DNA of 64,000 nt from Martinezella lusitana. Lineage in GTDB: Bacteria > Pseudomonadota > Alphaproteobacteria > Rhizobiales > Rhizobiaceae. Where the stretch lies: assembly GCF_010668395.1 (NCBI RefSeq), contig NZ_WUEY01000012.1:62001-126000 (forward strand), written 5' to 3'. The translations under genes were made by a program, and so were the position numbers. This document shows, piece after piece, positions 1-7,955 of this stretch. The notes beneath the pieces are model-generated. The model was not told the DNA's origin, ran no database searches, and saw nothing but the letters and a program-made list of their open reading frames with translations. Positions within the stretch are counted from its first letter, which is position 1; every line of letters begins with the position of its first letter.

Positions 1-20
1 TCGTAATAGCCCTCGGCCAT
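1..20 (-). CDS. start of a leftward gene, cut by window edge
   Basis: Only the first codons are inside the window. The reverse strand shows an ATG preceded by two purine-rich GGAGGA stretches, an unusually strong ribosome binding site, and the peptide begins M-A-E-G-Y-Y. It follows the Gfo/Idh/MocA oxidoreductase gene by 48 bases on the same strand, so it is probably the fourth gene of the leftward operon that starts near position 3014. Nothing can be said of its function. Confidence 0.6.
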
Positions 21-68
21 ATTTTCCTCCAATTCCTCCACGCCGCGCGCCCGGCGACGCCTAAATGT

Positions 69-1061
69 TTAGATGACCTGTCCGTGAAAAGCTGCCCGAC
101 CGGCCCGCGCATAGGCCTGCTCGACCAGATTCATGACCGGCACCATGTCGGCCAGCGTTGCCAATGGCGTATCCCCCCTCCGCGCCCGTTCGAGCACGTC
201 GAAGACGAAGGTGCGATAATGCGGCACGTTGGTGGTCACCGATTGCCATCGCTGCGACCGGCCCTGGTTGTCGAGGCTCTCGACGGTGCCCGGATCGTGG
301 GCGATGACATAGTTCGAGGGGCCGCGAAACGCATAGTGCATGTCGAAATTGCTGGTCGGCGCCGGATAGAGATAACCCGTCTCAACCGTGCAGAGCGCAC
401 CATCGCGCTCAAGCGTCACCAACGAATAGTCCTCGACCGGCTCCCCCCAGGCCTTGTTGGCCATGTTCGCGCTCAGCACGCGCGTGCCCGGTCCGAGCAG
501 CCGCAGACCGAGATCGAGGAAATGGACGGAGAGGTTGATGGTCGACCCGCCGCCTGAAAGCGCGGGATCCAGCATCCATTCGCAGCCGGCCGCGCGATAG
601 CGCTGCGGAAAGCCGGCAATAAAGCGGAACGACATGTAGTGAAAGCCGTCGGAACGGCTTTGCTCGACCAGGTATTCGGTGAAATCACCGTTGCGGAACA
701 CCAGCGGCACTGCGGCGAAAACGCCAGCACGCTCGGCCTTCTCCGCAATCGCCGCCACATCCCTGGAGCTGACGCCACAGGGTTTTTCCAGCGCGAAGGG
801 AATGCGCTCGCCGATCAGGAAGTCCGCTTCGTCGGGCATATCGGCATGGCGGCCGAGCGCAAAGACGAAATCCGGCTTCAGCTTGCGGCAGAGCCTTTTG
901 AAATCGACGTCGCCTTCGCAGCCGTACCTGGTCGCAAGCGTCTGCACGGCGACCGGATCGGGGTCCGAAATACCGACGAGCTCGGCGCCGGGCACATCCA
1001 GGAACGGGACCATATAGAGGTCCAGATGCCAGTGGGACGCCCCGATGAATACAACTTTCAT
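69..1061 (-). CDS. Gfo/Idh/MocA-family oxidoreductase
   Basis: A 330-residue protein with a Rossmann-like N-terminus (MKVVFIGASHWH, followed by strand and acidic residues at SDPDP) and the family's EKP motif (FALEKPCG), whose lysine is the usual catalytic residue. The glycine motif is atypical, IGASHWH rather than GxGxxG. The C-terminal half has the mixed-sheet look of the GFO_IDH_MocA_C domain. Family members oxidise or reduce sugars, inositols or sugar acids with NAD(P). The ATG at 1061 was chosen because GGTGGAG lies upstream and homology begins there; the frame stays open 16 codons further. It is third in the leftward operon after the alpha/beta hydrolase. The substrate is unknown. Confidence 0.85.
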   Translation of the reverse strand: MKVVFIGASHWHLDLYMVPFLDVPGAELVGISDPDPVAVQTLATRYGCEGDVDFKRLCRKLKPDFVFALGRHADMPDEADFLIGERIPFALEKPCGVSSRDVAAIAEKAERAGVFAAVPLVFRNGDFTEYLVEQSRSDGFHYMSFRFIAGFPQRYRAAGCEWMLDPALSGGGSTINLSVHFLDLGLRLLGPGTRVLSANMANKAWGEPVEDYSLVTLERDGALCTVETGYLYPAPTSNFDMHYAFRGPSNYVIAHDPGTVESLDNQGRSQRWQSVTTNVPHYRTFVFDVLERARRGDTPLATLADMVPVMNLVEQAYARAGRAAFHGQVI

Positions 1062-1130
1062 GGACAATAGATCTCCACCCGGCAACGGCGCCAGGCCGCA
1101 GCAGGTCATTTCAGTCCGCCTTGGGCGGCG

Positions 1131-1883
1131 CTATGCTAGGAATTCGGCCACCGCCTCGACGAAAGCCGGATTATTTTCGATCTGCATCATATGCGGGGCA
1201 CCCGGCAGGATGCTCAGGCTGGCACCGGGAATGGCCGCCGCAAGCGTGGTCGACGCTTCGCGTGACGTCGCCTTGTCATGTTCGCCAGCAATGACCATGG
1301 TTGGGACAGTGATGGAACCAAGCCGCGGCAGGGCCCAGAAGCCGGCAATCGCGTGCCAGCCGTCCGACCAGAGCTTCGGATCGTCGCTGAGCAGACGCTG
1401 TCTGACCCGCTCTACTCGGGGGTCGTCCATGAAGGCCGGCGTAAACCAGCGCTCCAGGGTGGTCTCGACCACCGCAGCCATACCACGGCGCTCTGCCGCG
1501 AGGCCACGCTCGCGGATCATGGCGTGCGCTTCCGGAGGTAGACCGCCGGGGCAGGCGCAGACAATGAGGCGCGACACGGCCCCGGGATACGAGAGCGCCA
1601 GCGTCTGGGCAACCATGCCACCGAACGACAGGCCGAGCACGGCGGCACGTTCCATGCCATGATGCCGCATCGTGGCATGGACATCCTCGGCATAGACTTC
1701 GATCGGAGGCCGCTCGTCGGGGGCTCCGGACTCGCCGTGCCCCCTGAGGTCGAGCGATAGCACCCGCTTGCCGACCAAAGAGGCTAGCGCCCCCCAGAAT
1801 GTGTGATCGAGACCGACCGGGTGAAGGAGAACGAGATCCTCGCCCTCCCCTTCGATCGTGCCGTTCAAAATAAGCGTCTTCAT
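1131..1883 (-). CDS. alpha/beta hydrolase, enol-lactonase (PcaD)-like
   Basis: A 250-residue alpha/beta-hydrolase fold protein. The oxyanion region HPVGLDHTFW lies at residues 21-30, the nucleophile elbow GLSFGG puts Ser at about residue 86, the acid lies in GEHD and the histidine in GAPHMM near the C-terminus, so the catalytic triad is complete. The arrangement resembles 3-oxoadipate enol-lactonase and related lactonases or esterases. The ATG at 1883 starts the conserved core; an in-frame ATG 13 codons earlier is less likely. It lies between the NicX/M29-like gene and the oxidoreductase gene on the same strand. A lactonase step on an oxidised sugar would fit the neighbourhood, but that is inference. 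A paralogue with a cysteine nucleophile is encoded at 18399-19199. Confidence 0.82.
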   Translation of the reverse strand: MKTLILNGTIEGEGEDLVLLHPVGLDHTFWGALASLVGKRVLSLDLRGHGESGAPDERPPIEVYAEDVHATMRHHGMERAAVLGLSFGGMVAQTLALSYPGAVSRLIVCACPGGLPPEAHAMIRERGLAAERRGMAAVVETTLERWFTPAFMDDPRVERVRQRLLSDDPKLWSDGWHAIAGFWALPRLGSITVPTMVIAGEHDKATSREASTTLAAAIPGASLSILPGAPHMMQIENNPAFVEAVAEFLA

Positions 1884-1949
1884 GATTGCGAACCGTTCCC
1901 GCCCTGTCACAGCAAGGATCATGCGGCGCAGACCGCCGCATGTCCATTC

Positions 1950-3014
1950 TCAGCCGGCATCGCCTTCGATCGGCACGAGGAAATTGCCGTTTTCGATGCG
2001 CTTGACGCCATCGACATAGAGCGTCGGCTCAAGGATCACACCATCCATGTGGATCTTCGAATAGATCGAGCCGCCGACGTCGATATTGGTGCCGAGGCCG
2101 AAATGCATCGTACCCATGATGTTCTTGTCCTCGCGCTGGATGCCGCGCACCACCGCCTTGGCATTGACGCCGACCGACGCTTCGGCTGGGCACATATAGG
2201 CATTCTCGTCACCATAAGTGGCGAGGAAATCGCGCAGAATGCGGGCATCGACGCCGCCGTCGATGCTGACGATGCGACCCTTCTCGACTGTCAGTTCGAT
2301 CGGGCTGCCGAGCAGGCCGAGATGGTGCATGGTCAGGTCAATGACCAGTTTGCCATTGGCCGTGCCTTCGATCGGGGCAACGTTGAACTCGCCGGTCGGA
2401 TAGAGGTAGTAGTAGAGCTTGCCGGCCGGGCGGTTCTCGTCCTTCTGGAAGTTGATCACCTTGTAGGGATCGAAACTGTCAGACGGTAGCGGCGGCACCC
2501 AGATCATGTTTTCGACGCTATAGGTGAAATCGGTGCCGTAGCGCGAGGTGACGCGGCAGGTCTTGGCGCCGGCGCCGAAAACGTTCTTGCCGACATAGTG
2601 CTTTCGCACGGCGATCTGCTTCATGTCGTCGGTAATTGCGCCGGACTGCAGCCATTCGAGCTTCATGCCGCCATCGAGGCAGATGGAAGGAATGCCGGCT
2701 TCCATCGAGCGAAGGCTCGCGCGGCAATGCAGCATTCCTGTAGAAGCGATCAGGATGTTGACATCCGATTTCATCATCGCCTCACAGACCGCTTCCGGCG
2801 GGTCATAGTAGTCTGCCGGGCGCCGGCTGAACAGCGTTAGCGTCGCGTCGGCCTTGATATCGGCGAGGATGGTCATCACCGCCTGCCAGACACGCGGATC
2901 ATGCTCGGTATCGGACAGGACGAGCACGCGCTGTCCCTCCTTGATGTTGCGGACAAGCGGCCGCCGCAAATAGTCCAGCGTTCCAGTAAGAAGGCTGTTC
3001 GCTCCCATCGTCAT
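1950..3014 (-). CDS. M29/NicX-like metal-dependent protein
   Basis: A 354-residue protein of the leucyl-aminopeptidase T (M29) fold, the group that contains 2,5-dihydroxypyridine 5,6-dioxygenase NicX. The C-terminal metal-site region is recognisable: a conserved glutamate in CPAEASVGVN, then GTMHFGLGTN, GGSIYSKIHMDG and the final HMDG aspartate. True M29 peptidases and NicX use the same residues, so sequence alone does not separate peptidase from ring-cleaving dioxygenase. It is the first gene of the leftward operon and diverges from the SDR gene across a region with four TGTCGACA palindromes. GGAGAAA precedes the start; a second ATG two codons later is possible. No pyridine-pathway partner is visible, so its role here is open. 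Confidence 0.7.
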   Translation of the reverse strand: MTMGANSLLTGTLDYLRRPLVRNIKEGQRVLVLSDTEHDPRVWQAVMTILADIKADATLTLFSRRPADYYDPPEAVCEAMMKSDVNILIASTGMLHCRASLRSMEAGIPSICLDGGMKLEWLQSGAITDDMKQIAVRKHYVGKNVFGAGAKTCRVTSRYGTDFTYSVENMIWVPPLPSDSFDPYKVINFQKDENRPAGKLYYYLYPTGEFNVAPIEGTANGKLVIDLTMHHLGLLGSPIELTVEKGRIVSIDGGVDARILRDFLATYGDENAYMCPAEASVGVNAKAVVRGIQREDKNIMGTMHFGLGTNIDVGGSIYSKIHMDGVILEPTLYVDGVKRIENGNFLVPIEGDAG

Positions 3015-3085
3015 TCAATTTTCTCCTGCGGGCATTGTCTTGACGCAACCGCTTGCCTTTGCTTCATCCGATTGCGAACCTATTC

Positions 3086-3093
3086 TGTCGACA
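3086..3093. promoter_or_regulatory. TGTCGACA palindrome (operator copy 1)
   Basis: Perfect 8-base palindrome 72 bases upstream of the NicX/M29-like gene start, in the divergent promoter region 3015-3512. It is one of a family of matching sites in the island, proposed as the operator of the GntR/FCD regulator encoded at 17570-18298. Confidence 0.55.
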
Positions 3094-3214
3094 TTTTGGA
3101 AAATGTGTCAAGATGATAGGTAGCCGATTTTCCATGTAAATGTACATATATGCATGATATATATGGAATATTTTTAATTGATCGGCATCCATACTGATCT
3201 GCACTTACAGTTAG

Positions 3215-3222
3215 TGTCGACA
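3215..3222. promoter_or_regulatory. TGTCGACA palindrome (operator copy 2)
   Basis: Perfect palindrome in context AGTGTCGACATA within the AT-rich divergent spacer. A half-match (TGTCGATG) lies at 3254-3261 between this copy and the next. Confidence 0.55.
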
Positions 3223-3294
3223 TATACTCTCTGAAATTGAACTTGGCCGCCAGTGTCGATGTCCCGTGACGCAACGAACCATCGCCATCGCTAG

Positions 3295-3302
3295 TGTCGA
3301 CA
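3295..3302. promoter_or_regulatory. TGTCGACA palindrome (operator copy 3)
   Basis: Perfect palindrome in context TAGTGTCGACAGA, 80 bases after copy 2. The spacing of copies 2 and 3 would allow cooperative or looping repression, which is inference. Confidence 0.55.
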
Positions 3303-3455
3303 GATCCCAAATATTAGCTAGACGGCAAACCGTGCACCAGAATTTCAAAAGCGCAGTATATTCAATCATATGTGCCGATATTCCACGCAAAATATCGGAT
3401 TCTTTTTCACTTTCCCCGCATTTTCCCTCGTGACAGACGCAGAAACATTCGCTAA

Positions 3456-3465
3456 GTGTCGACAC
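3456..3465. promoter_or_regulatory. GTGTCGACAC palindrome (operator copy 4)
   Basis: The longest perfect copy (10 bases), 48 bases upstream of the proposed GTG start of the SDR gene, so it probably overlaps the promoter or transcript start of the long rightward operon. A longer SDR reading frame would run through this site, which argues for the later start at 3513. Confidence 0.65.
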
Positions 3466-3512
3466 ATAAAGCTTTTAGCAGCCTTTTTAACATTGCCGGG
3501 AGGAGTAGAGAC

Positions 3513-4268
3513 GTGTCTGAGCGGCTCTCAGGGAAACTTGCGCTTGTCACAGGCGGCGCGACGGGTATCGGCCGGGCCACCGTCGAACGCATAGTGGTCG
3601 AGGGTGGCCGGGCAATGATTGCCGACATCAACGAGATTGCGGGGCGGCAGTTAGTCGAGGATCTGGGATCGTCGGTCGACTGGATCCGCTGCGACGTCAC
3701 CAGTGAGGACGACGTCAAGGGCGCTGTGGAGGCCGCCGCGGCACGGTTCGGCCGGCTCGACATCGTCGTCAACAATGCCGGGATGATCGCACACAGGATG
3801 CTGCCGGAGATCGACCTGACGCTCTGGACCAAGGTGTTTGCCGTCAACGTCCAGTCCGTTTTCCTGATGATCAAGCACGCGGCGCCGCATCTCAAGGCGG
3901 CCGGCGGCGGCTCGATCATTAACATGTCGTCCATGGCCGGCCTGCGCGGCGCGCCAGGACTGGCGGTCTATTCATCGTCTAAGGCTGCAATCAACGGGCT
4001 GACGGTGGCGCTGTCACTCGAACTGGCGCCTGACCGGATACGCGTCAACGCCATCTGCCCTGGCTGGGTCGATACGAAATTCAACCAGCCGGTAATCGAT
4101 TTTCTCGGCGGCCCCTCCGGCACCGACAAAGTGGTCCGGGACAGCATTCCACTACAGCGCCAGGGCAGGCCCGAGGAGATCGCAGCACTTGCCGCCTATC
4201 TCGCGGCGGATGAATCGGCGTTCGTCACCGGGCAGACGCTGTCGATCAACGGTGGCGCCTACAACTGA
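3513..4268 (+). CDS. short-chain dehydrogenase/reductase (SDR)
   Basis: A 251-residue classical SDR. It shows the TGGATGIG cofactor motif near the N-terminus, NNAG after beta-4, and the catalytic Ser and YSSSK (NMSSMAGL...AVYSSSK). The end VTGQTLSINGG is typical of family members acting on small alcohols or sugars. The GTG at 3513 was chosen because GGGAGGAG lies at the right distance and the longer frame from 3456 would start inside a TGTCGACA operator. It is the first gene of the rightward operon, followed 17 bases later by a GlcG/HbpS gene. It probably oxidises a hydroxyl of the transported compound; the cofactor cannot be decided from what is visible. Confidence 0.9.
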   Translation: MSERLSGKLALVTGGATGIGRATVERIVVEGGRAMIADINEIAGRQLVEDLGSSVDWIRCDVTSEDDVKGAVEAAAARFGRLDIVVNNAGMIAHRMLPEIDLTLWTKVFAVNVQSVFLMIKHAAPHLKAAGGGSIINMSSMAGLRGAPGLAVYSSSKAAINGLTVALSLELAPDRIRVNAICPGWVDTKFNQPVIDFLGGPSGTDKVVRDSIPLQRQGRPEEIAALAAYLAADESAFVTGQTLSINGGAYN

Positions 4269-4285
4269 TCAACGGAGTTTGCGAT

Positions 4286-4705
4286 ATGCGTGACACTATC
4301 TCGGCGGACCTGGCACAGGCGGCCCTGCAGGCGGCGGCGAAGCGCGCCGGCGAAATCGGCGTTCCGATGAGCATCGCCGTACTCGACGCCGGCCGCGCCC
4401 TCGTCGCCTTCCTGCGCATGGACAAGGCACTGCTCGGCAGCATCGAGATCGCGCAGGCCAAGGCCTACACCGCCCGCACCGTCAACAGCCGCACCGCCGA
4501 CCTAATGGCCGGCGTGCAGCCAGGCGGGCCTTTCTACGGCCTGGAAGTCTCGCACCGGCAGCCACTCGTCGTGTTCGGCGGCGGCGTACCGGTTACCATC
4601 GGCGGCGAAGTCGTCGGCGCCATCGGCGTTTCGGGCGGTTCCGCGGAGCAGGATGTCGACGTGGCAGAGGCCGCCGTCCTGCATATCGAGAGTCTTTGCG
4701 CCTGA
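4286..4705 (+). CDS. GlcG/HbpS family (DUF336) protein
   Basis: A 139-residue single-domain protein of the GlcG/HbpS family. Characteristic segments are PMSIAVLDAGRALVAFLRMD, the AKAYTART stretch, the PGGPFYG turn, and the glycine-rich end GGGVPVTIGGEVVGAIGVSGG. Members are small oligomers; one is a haem-binding sensor, and others sit in glycolate, propanediol or aromatic operons without a proven reaction. It is second in the rightward operon, and a close relative is encoded at 17051-17464. Having two copies in one island suggests a substrate-linked role, which is inference. Confidence 0.85.
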   Translation: MRDTISADLAQAALQAAAKRAGEIGVPMSIAVLDAGRALVAFLRMDKALLGSIEIAQAKAYTARTVNSRTADLMAGVQPGGPFYGLEVSHRQPLVVFGGGVPVTIGGEVVGAIGVSGGSAEQDVDVAEAAVLHIESLCA

Positions 4706-4773
4706 ATGAGTTCGCGGCCGGATACGGGTTGGTTTTCCGGTCCGTGCGATCTGTAATCTAAAGGGAGGCATGA

Positions 4774-5853
4774 ATGCGATTTAGACTTGGAATGACGATC
4801 GGGCTAATCCTGTCGACGCTTGCGGGCGCGAATATGGCCCGGGCCGACGATGTCAGAGAATGGGGCTGGGCGCCCTATCCGGTCAATGCCTGGGAGGGCG
4901 ACAAGCAGACGCCGAAAAAGTATGAACTTCTCAAGCCGTCGGACGTGAAGAAGAAGTGGCACCTCTGCGTGCTGATGCCGACGCTCACCGACAGCGTGTT
5001 CATCGGCATTAATTATGCCTTCGTTCAGGAGGCAAAGCGACTCGGCCTCAAGATGACGATTTTCGACGCCGGCGGCTTTGAGAACCTGACCAAACAGATT
5101 TCGCAGTATGACAATTGCGTAGCACTCGGCGCCGATGCGATCCTGTTCCAGGCGATTTCAGAAGAAGGCCTTCGCCGCAAGATCGAGGAAGGCAAGCAGG
5201 CCGGCATCGCCCAGATCGCGGTCGACAACATGGTGTCGTCCAATATGCCCTACGATGCCGGCGTGTTCCCCGACAACTATGCCCAGGCTAAGGCATCCGC
5301 CCAGTTCTTGATCGATCATTTTAAGAACGAGAGTGGTGAGATCGGCATTCTTGATTTCCCCGGCCCGCAGGCCGCCAATTGGGCAGCCGTTTCGGCCCAG
5401 GGTCATCAGGACGCGCTGAAGGGCCAGAAGATCAAGATCCTCGCGACCATCTGGGGCAACACCACCAAGAACGAACAGCAGCGGCTGGTCGAGGATGCGC
5501 TCCACACCTATCCGGACGCCAAGGCGATCATCGGCAATGCGGTAATGAACGAAGTAGCGCCGAACGCGATCAAAGAATCGGGCCACGAATCCATTCCCGT
5601 CGTTGGCGATTATCTCAACACCGGTAGCCTGGCCGGCGTCCAGTCCGGCGTCGTGACCGCAGCGCCCCTGCAGGGTAGCGTCGCGACCACGGTTATCGGC
5701 GTCGACCAAGCGGTGCGCGTGCTGCAGAAGATGCCGTTCGACAAGCGCCTGACCGCCATGCCAATCACAGTCACCAAGGACAATCTCAAGGACTACGACC
5801 TCACCGGCGAGTTCGGCCCGAGCGACTGGAAGCCTGTCTTCTCGGTGGAATAA
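4774..5853 (+). CDS. periplasmic substrate-binding protein, TorT-like
   Basis: A 359-residue exported protein. A signal peptide is evident (positively charged MRFRLG, a hydrophobic run, then cleavage around ANMARA-DD). The mature part has the type I periplasmic-binding fold (LCVLMPTLTDSVFIGINYAF, LGADAILFQAIS, TVIGVDQAVRVLQ) and resembles TorT-type binding proteins, known as a TMAO sensor partner but also found with sugar ABC transporters. A strong GGGAGG precedes the start; an overlapping ATG four bases upstream runs into a stop at once. It should deliver substrate to the permease/ATPase genes at 6434-9982. Confidence 0.87.
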   Translation: MRFRLGMTIGLILSTLAGANMARADDVREWGWAPYPVNAWEGDKQTPKKYELLKPSDVKKKWHLCVLMPTLTDSVFIGINYAFVQEAKRLGLKMTIFDAGGFENLTKQISQYDNCVALGADAILFQAISEEGLRRKIEEGKQAGIAQIAVDNMVSSNMPYDAGVFPDNYAQAKASAQFLIDHFKNESGEIGILDFPGPQAANWAAVSAQGHQDALKGQKIKILATIWGNTTKNEQQRLVEDALHTYPDAKAIIGNAVMNEVAPNAIKESGHESIPVVGDYLNTGSLAGVQSGVVTAAPLQGSVATTVIGVDQAVRVLQKMPFDKRLTAMPITVTKDNLKDYDLTGEFGPSDWKPVFSVE

Positions 5854-6004
5854 GCGAGCGACGCATGCGCGCCCACCCGTAGTCAGCGGGCGCACATCGG
5901 AATGAACACGGCCTCCCGAGGCTGCAGCGACCGGCGTGGACATGGCGGGACCAATCCGCGCCGGTCGGGTCCGCGGACCTGATCGACGAAACAGGAATTT
6001 CAAT

Positions 6005-6322
6005 ATGGACGTCACACAACGCGAGCGTGGCCTGCTTCTGGTCATGATCGAGATCGACCCTGCCTATGAGGACGAATTCAATCGCTGGTATCGCGAGGAG
6101 CATTACCCGGAGCGTATGGCCTGCTCCGGCTTCATCAGCGGTAAGCGCTACATGGCCCTGGAGGGCGATCCGAAATATCTGGCGGTCTACGAACTCGAGT
6201 CGCCTGCAGTGCTGGATAGTCCAGAGTATGCCAGGATCGCCGGTCCGTCCGAGTGGACCAAGGAACTGCTGCCACACTTTCTAAAGCGCGTCCGCAATAT
6301 CTATGTCGAGATCGATCCATGA
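6005..6322 (+). CDS. DUF4286-like small protein
   Basis: A 105-residue protein with a dimeric ferredoxin-like pattern: LLLVMIEIDPAYEDEFNRWY, then EHYPERMACSGFISGKRY and KYLAVYEL. This matches the DUF4286 or EthD-like group, in which the conserved W-Y...H segment lines a small cavity. The ATG at 6005 fits the start of the domain and an AGGAA site; the frame is open 23 codons upstream without homology. It lies between the binding-protein and ATPase genes of the first transporter. A larger relative is encoded at 19406-19996. Function is unknown; a small-molecule isomerase or decarboxylase role would be speculation. Confidence 0.72.
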   Translation: MDVTQRERGLLLVMIEIDPAYEDEFNRWYREEHYPERMACSGFISGKRYMALEGDPKYLAVYELESPAVLDSPEYARIAGPSEWTKELLPHFLKRVRNIYVEIDP

Positions 6323-6433
6323 GAAACGACCCTTACCGTGCCGTCGCAGCCTGCGGCGCAGACCCAGCGGCGCACGGGACTGCCACAGACCGTGAAAATC
6401 GGTTTCCGAGGAAACTCACGAGGGCCTAACCTC

Positions 6434-7939
6434 ATGTCCAGTCTGATCCGTCTCAACGGCATAACGAAACGATTTCCGGGCGTCGTCGCCCTGGACAATG
6501 TCGATTTCCAGATGCATCCTGGCGAAGTTCATGCGTTGATCGGCGAAAACGGCGCCGGAAAGTCGACGCTGATCAATATCATCGGTGGTTCTCGCCGCCC
6601 CGATACCGGCGAATTTCACTATCGCGGCCAGCCGCTGCGCAATCTTACGCCGCATCGCGCTCGCATGCTGGGAATCAGCCCGGTCTTTCAGGAATTCAGC
6701 CTGATCCCGGATCTCGACGTCAGCTCAAACCTGTTCCTCGGCCGCGAAATGACCGGCAAGGCCCTGTTGCGGGTTTCGGAAATGCATGCCCGCGCGCAGC
6801 GGCTGCTGGACGACCTGGGCTTCGAACTCGATGAGCGCTCGCTGGTTCGCGACCTGTCACGCGCGCAACAGCAGATGGTCGAGATCGCCAAGGCGCTGCT
6901 GCAGGATGTCCACCTGCTGATCCTCGATGAACCAACAGCGTCGCTGACCGATCGCGAGGCGGAAAAGCTGTTCGAACTGGTGTTGGCGCTCAAAGCGCGC
7001 GGCGTCGGGATCATCTATGTTTCGCACCGCATGCCGGAACTGCGCCGGATCGCCGACCGCTTCACCGTCCTGCGTGACGGCCGGTGCATCGCATCCGGCG
7101 CGATGACCGATGTCACCGACATGCGCCTGGTCGAACTGATGACCGGCCGCAAGATCGACCTGCTGTTTCCGCGTATCGAGCAAAAGCCCGGCGCGCAGAT
7201 GCTGGCCGTCAAGGGCTTGTCGACTGCGGATGGTCGTGTCCGCGACGTCACGCTCGATGTCAGGGCTGGCGAGATCGTCGGCATAGCCGGGTTGGTCGGA
7301 TGCGGTAAATCCGAGGTCGGCCGTGCCGTTTACGGCCTGGATGCGATTTCGGCGGGAGAATTGCGTGTCAGGGGTAACACCGTGGCGGGATCTGTCCCGG
7401 CCAAGATGCTGGCGCGGGGACTGTGCTATTTTCCCTCCGACCGCGGCGCCGAAGGTCTCGCGCCGACCCGCGCCATTCGCGAGAACGCCTCGATGGCATC
7501 GATCACCGAGCCTGCGTTCTCGAAACTCGGCATGCTGAGGCGCGGCAACGAACGCAAGCTGATCGGCACGGTTGCCGCCCAGCTGCAACTGCGCCCGCCG
7601 GACATCGAACGTGCCGTCTCGCTTCTGTCGGGCGGCAACCGGCAAAAGGTTATGCTGATGCGCGGCCTGGCGCGCGACACCCAGATATTCATCTTCGACG
7701 AGCCGACCGTCGGCATCGACGTCGGCGCCAAGGTCGAAGTCTACGAACTGATGGCCAAGCTTCTGGCACAGGGCGCGGCGATCCTGCTGATCTCGTCCGA
7801 ACTGCCGGAAATCCTCAACCTTTCGAACCGGGTCTACATCATGCGCGAAGGGCAAATCGTGACGGAACTGGCAAAGAGCGAAATTTCCGAAACGGCCGTA
7901 CTCAACGCCTTCTTCAACGTCGAGATGGCACAGGCCTAG
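6434..7939 (+). CDS. sugar-type ABC transporter ATP-binding protein (RbsA/MglA-like)
   Basis: A 501-residue double-NBD ATPase of the ribose/galactose importer class. The first NBD has Walker A GENGAGKST, a modified signature LSRAQQQMVEIAKALL and Walker B LLILDEPTASL. The second has a degenerate Walker A (GLVGCGKSE), signature LSGGNRQKVMLMRGLA and Walker B IFIFDEPTVGIDVG. This asymmetry is normal for the family. The ATG at 6434 was chosen because the domain begins directly after it; the 32 upstream codons of open frame have no counterpart. Two permease genes follow immediately, and the likely binding protein is encoded at 4774-5853. Confidence 0.93.
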   Translation: MSSLIRLNGITKRFPGVVALDNVDFQMHPGEVHALIGENGAGKSTLINIIGGSRRPDTGEFHYRGQPLRNLTPHRARMLGISPVFQEFSLIPDLDVSSNLFLGREMTGKALLRVSEMHARAQRLLDDLGFELDERSLVRDLSRAQQQMVEIAKALLQDVHLLILDEPTASLTDREAEKLFELVLALKARGVGIIYVSHRMPELRRIADRFTVLRDGRCIASGAMTDVTDMRLVELMTGRKIDLLFPRIEQKPGAQMLAVKGLSTADGRVRDVTLDVRAGEIVGIAGLVGCGKSEVGRAVYGLDAISAGELRVRGNTVAGSVPAKMLARGLCYFPSDRGAEGLAPTRAIRENASMASITEPAFSKLGMLRRGNERKLIGTVAAQLQLRPPDIERAVSLLSGGNRQKVMLMRGLARDTQIFIFDEPTVGIDVGAKVEVYELMAKLLAQGAAILLISSELPEILNLSNRVYIMREGQIVTELAKSEISETAVLNAFFNVEMAQA

Positions 7940-7955
7940 TCCAGGAGAACCACCG

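Noticed and set aside
3456..3512. Upstream extension of the SDR gene (19 codons from ATG 3456)
   Set aside because: It would start within the perfect operator GTGTCGACAC and lacks homology; the GTG at 3513 has a good ribosome site.
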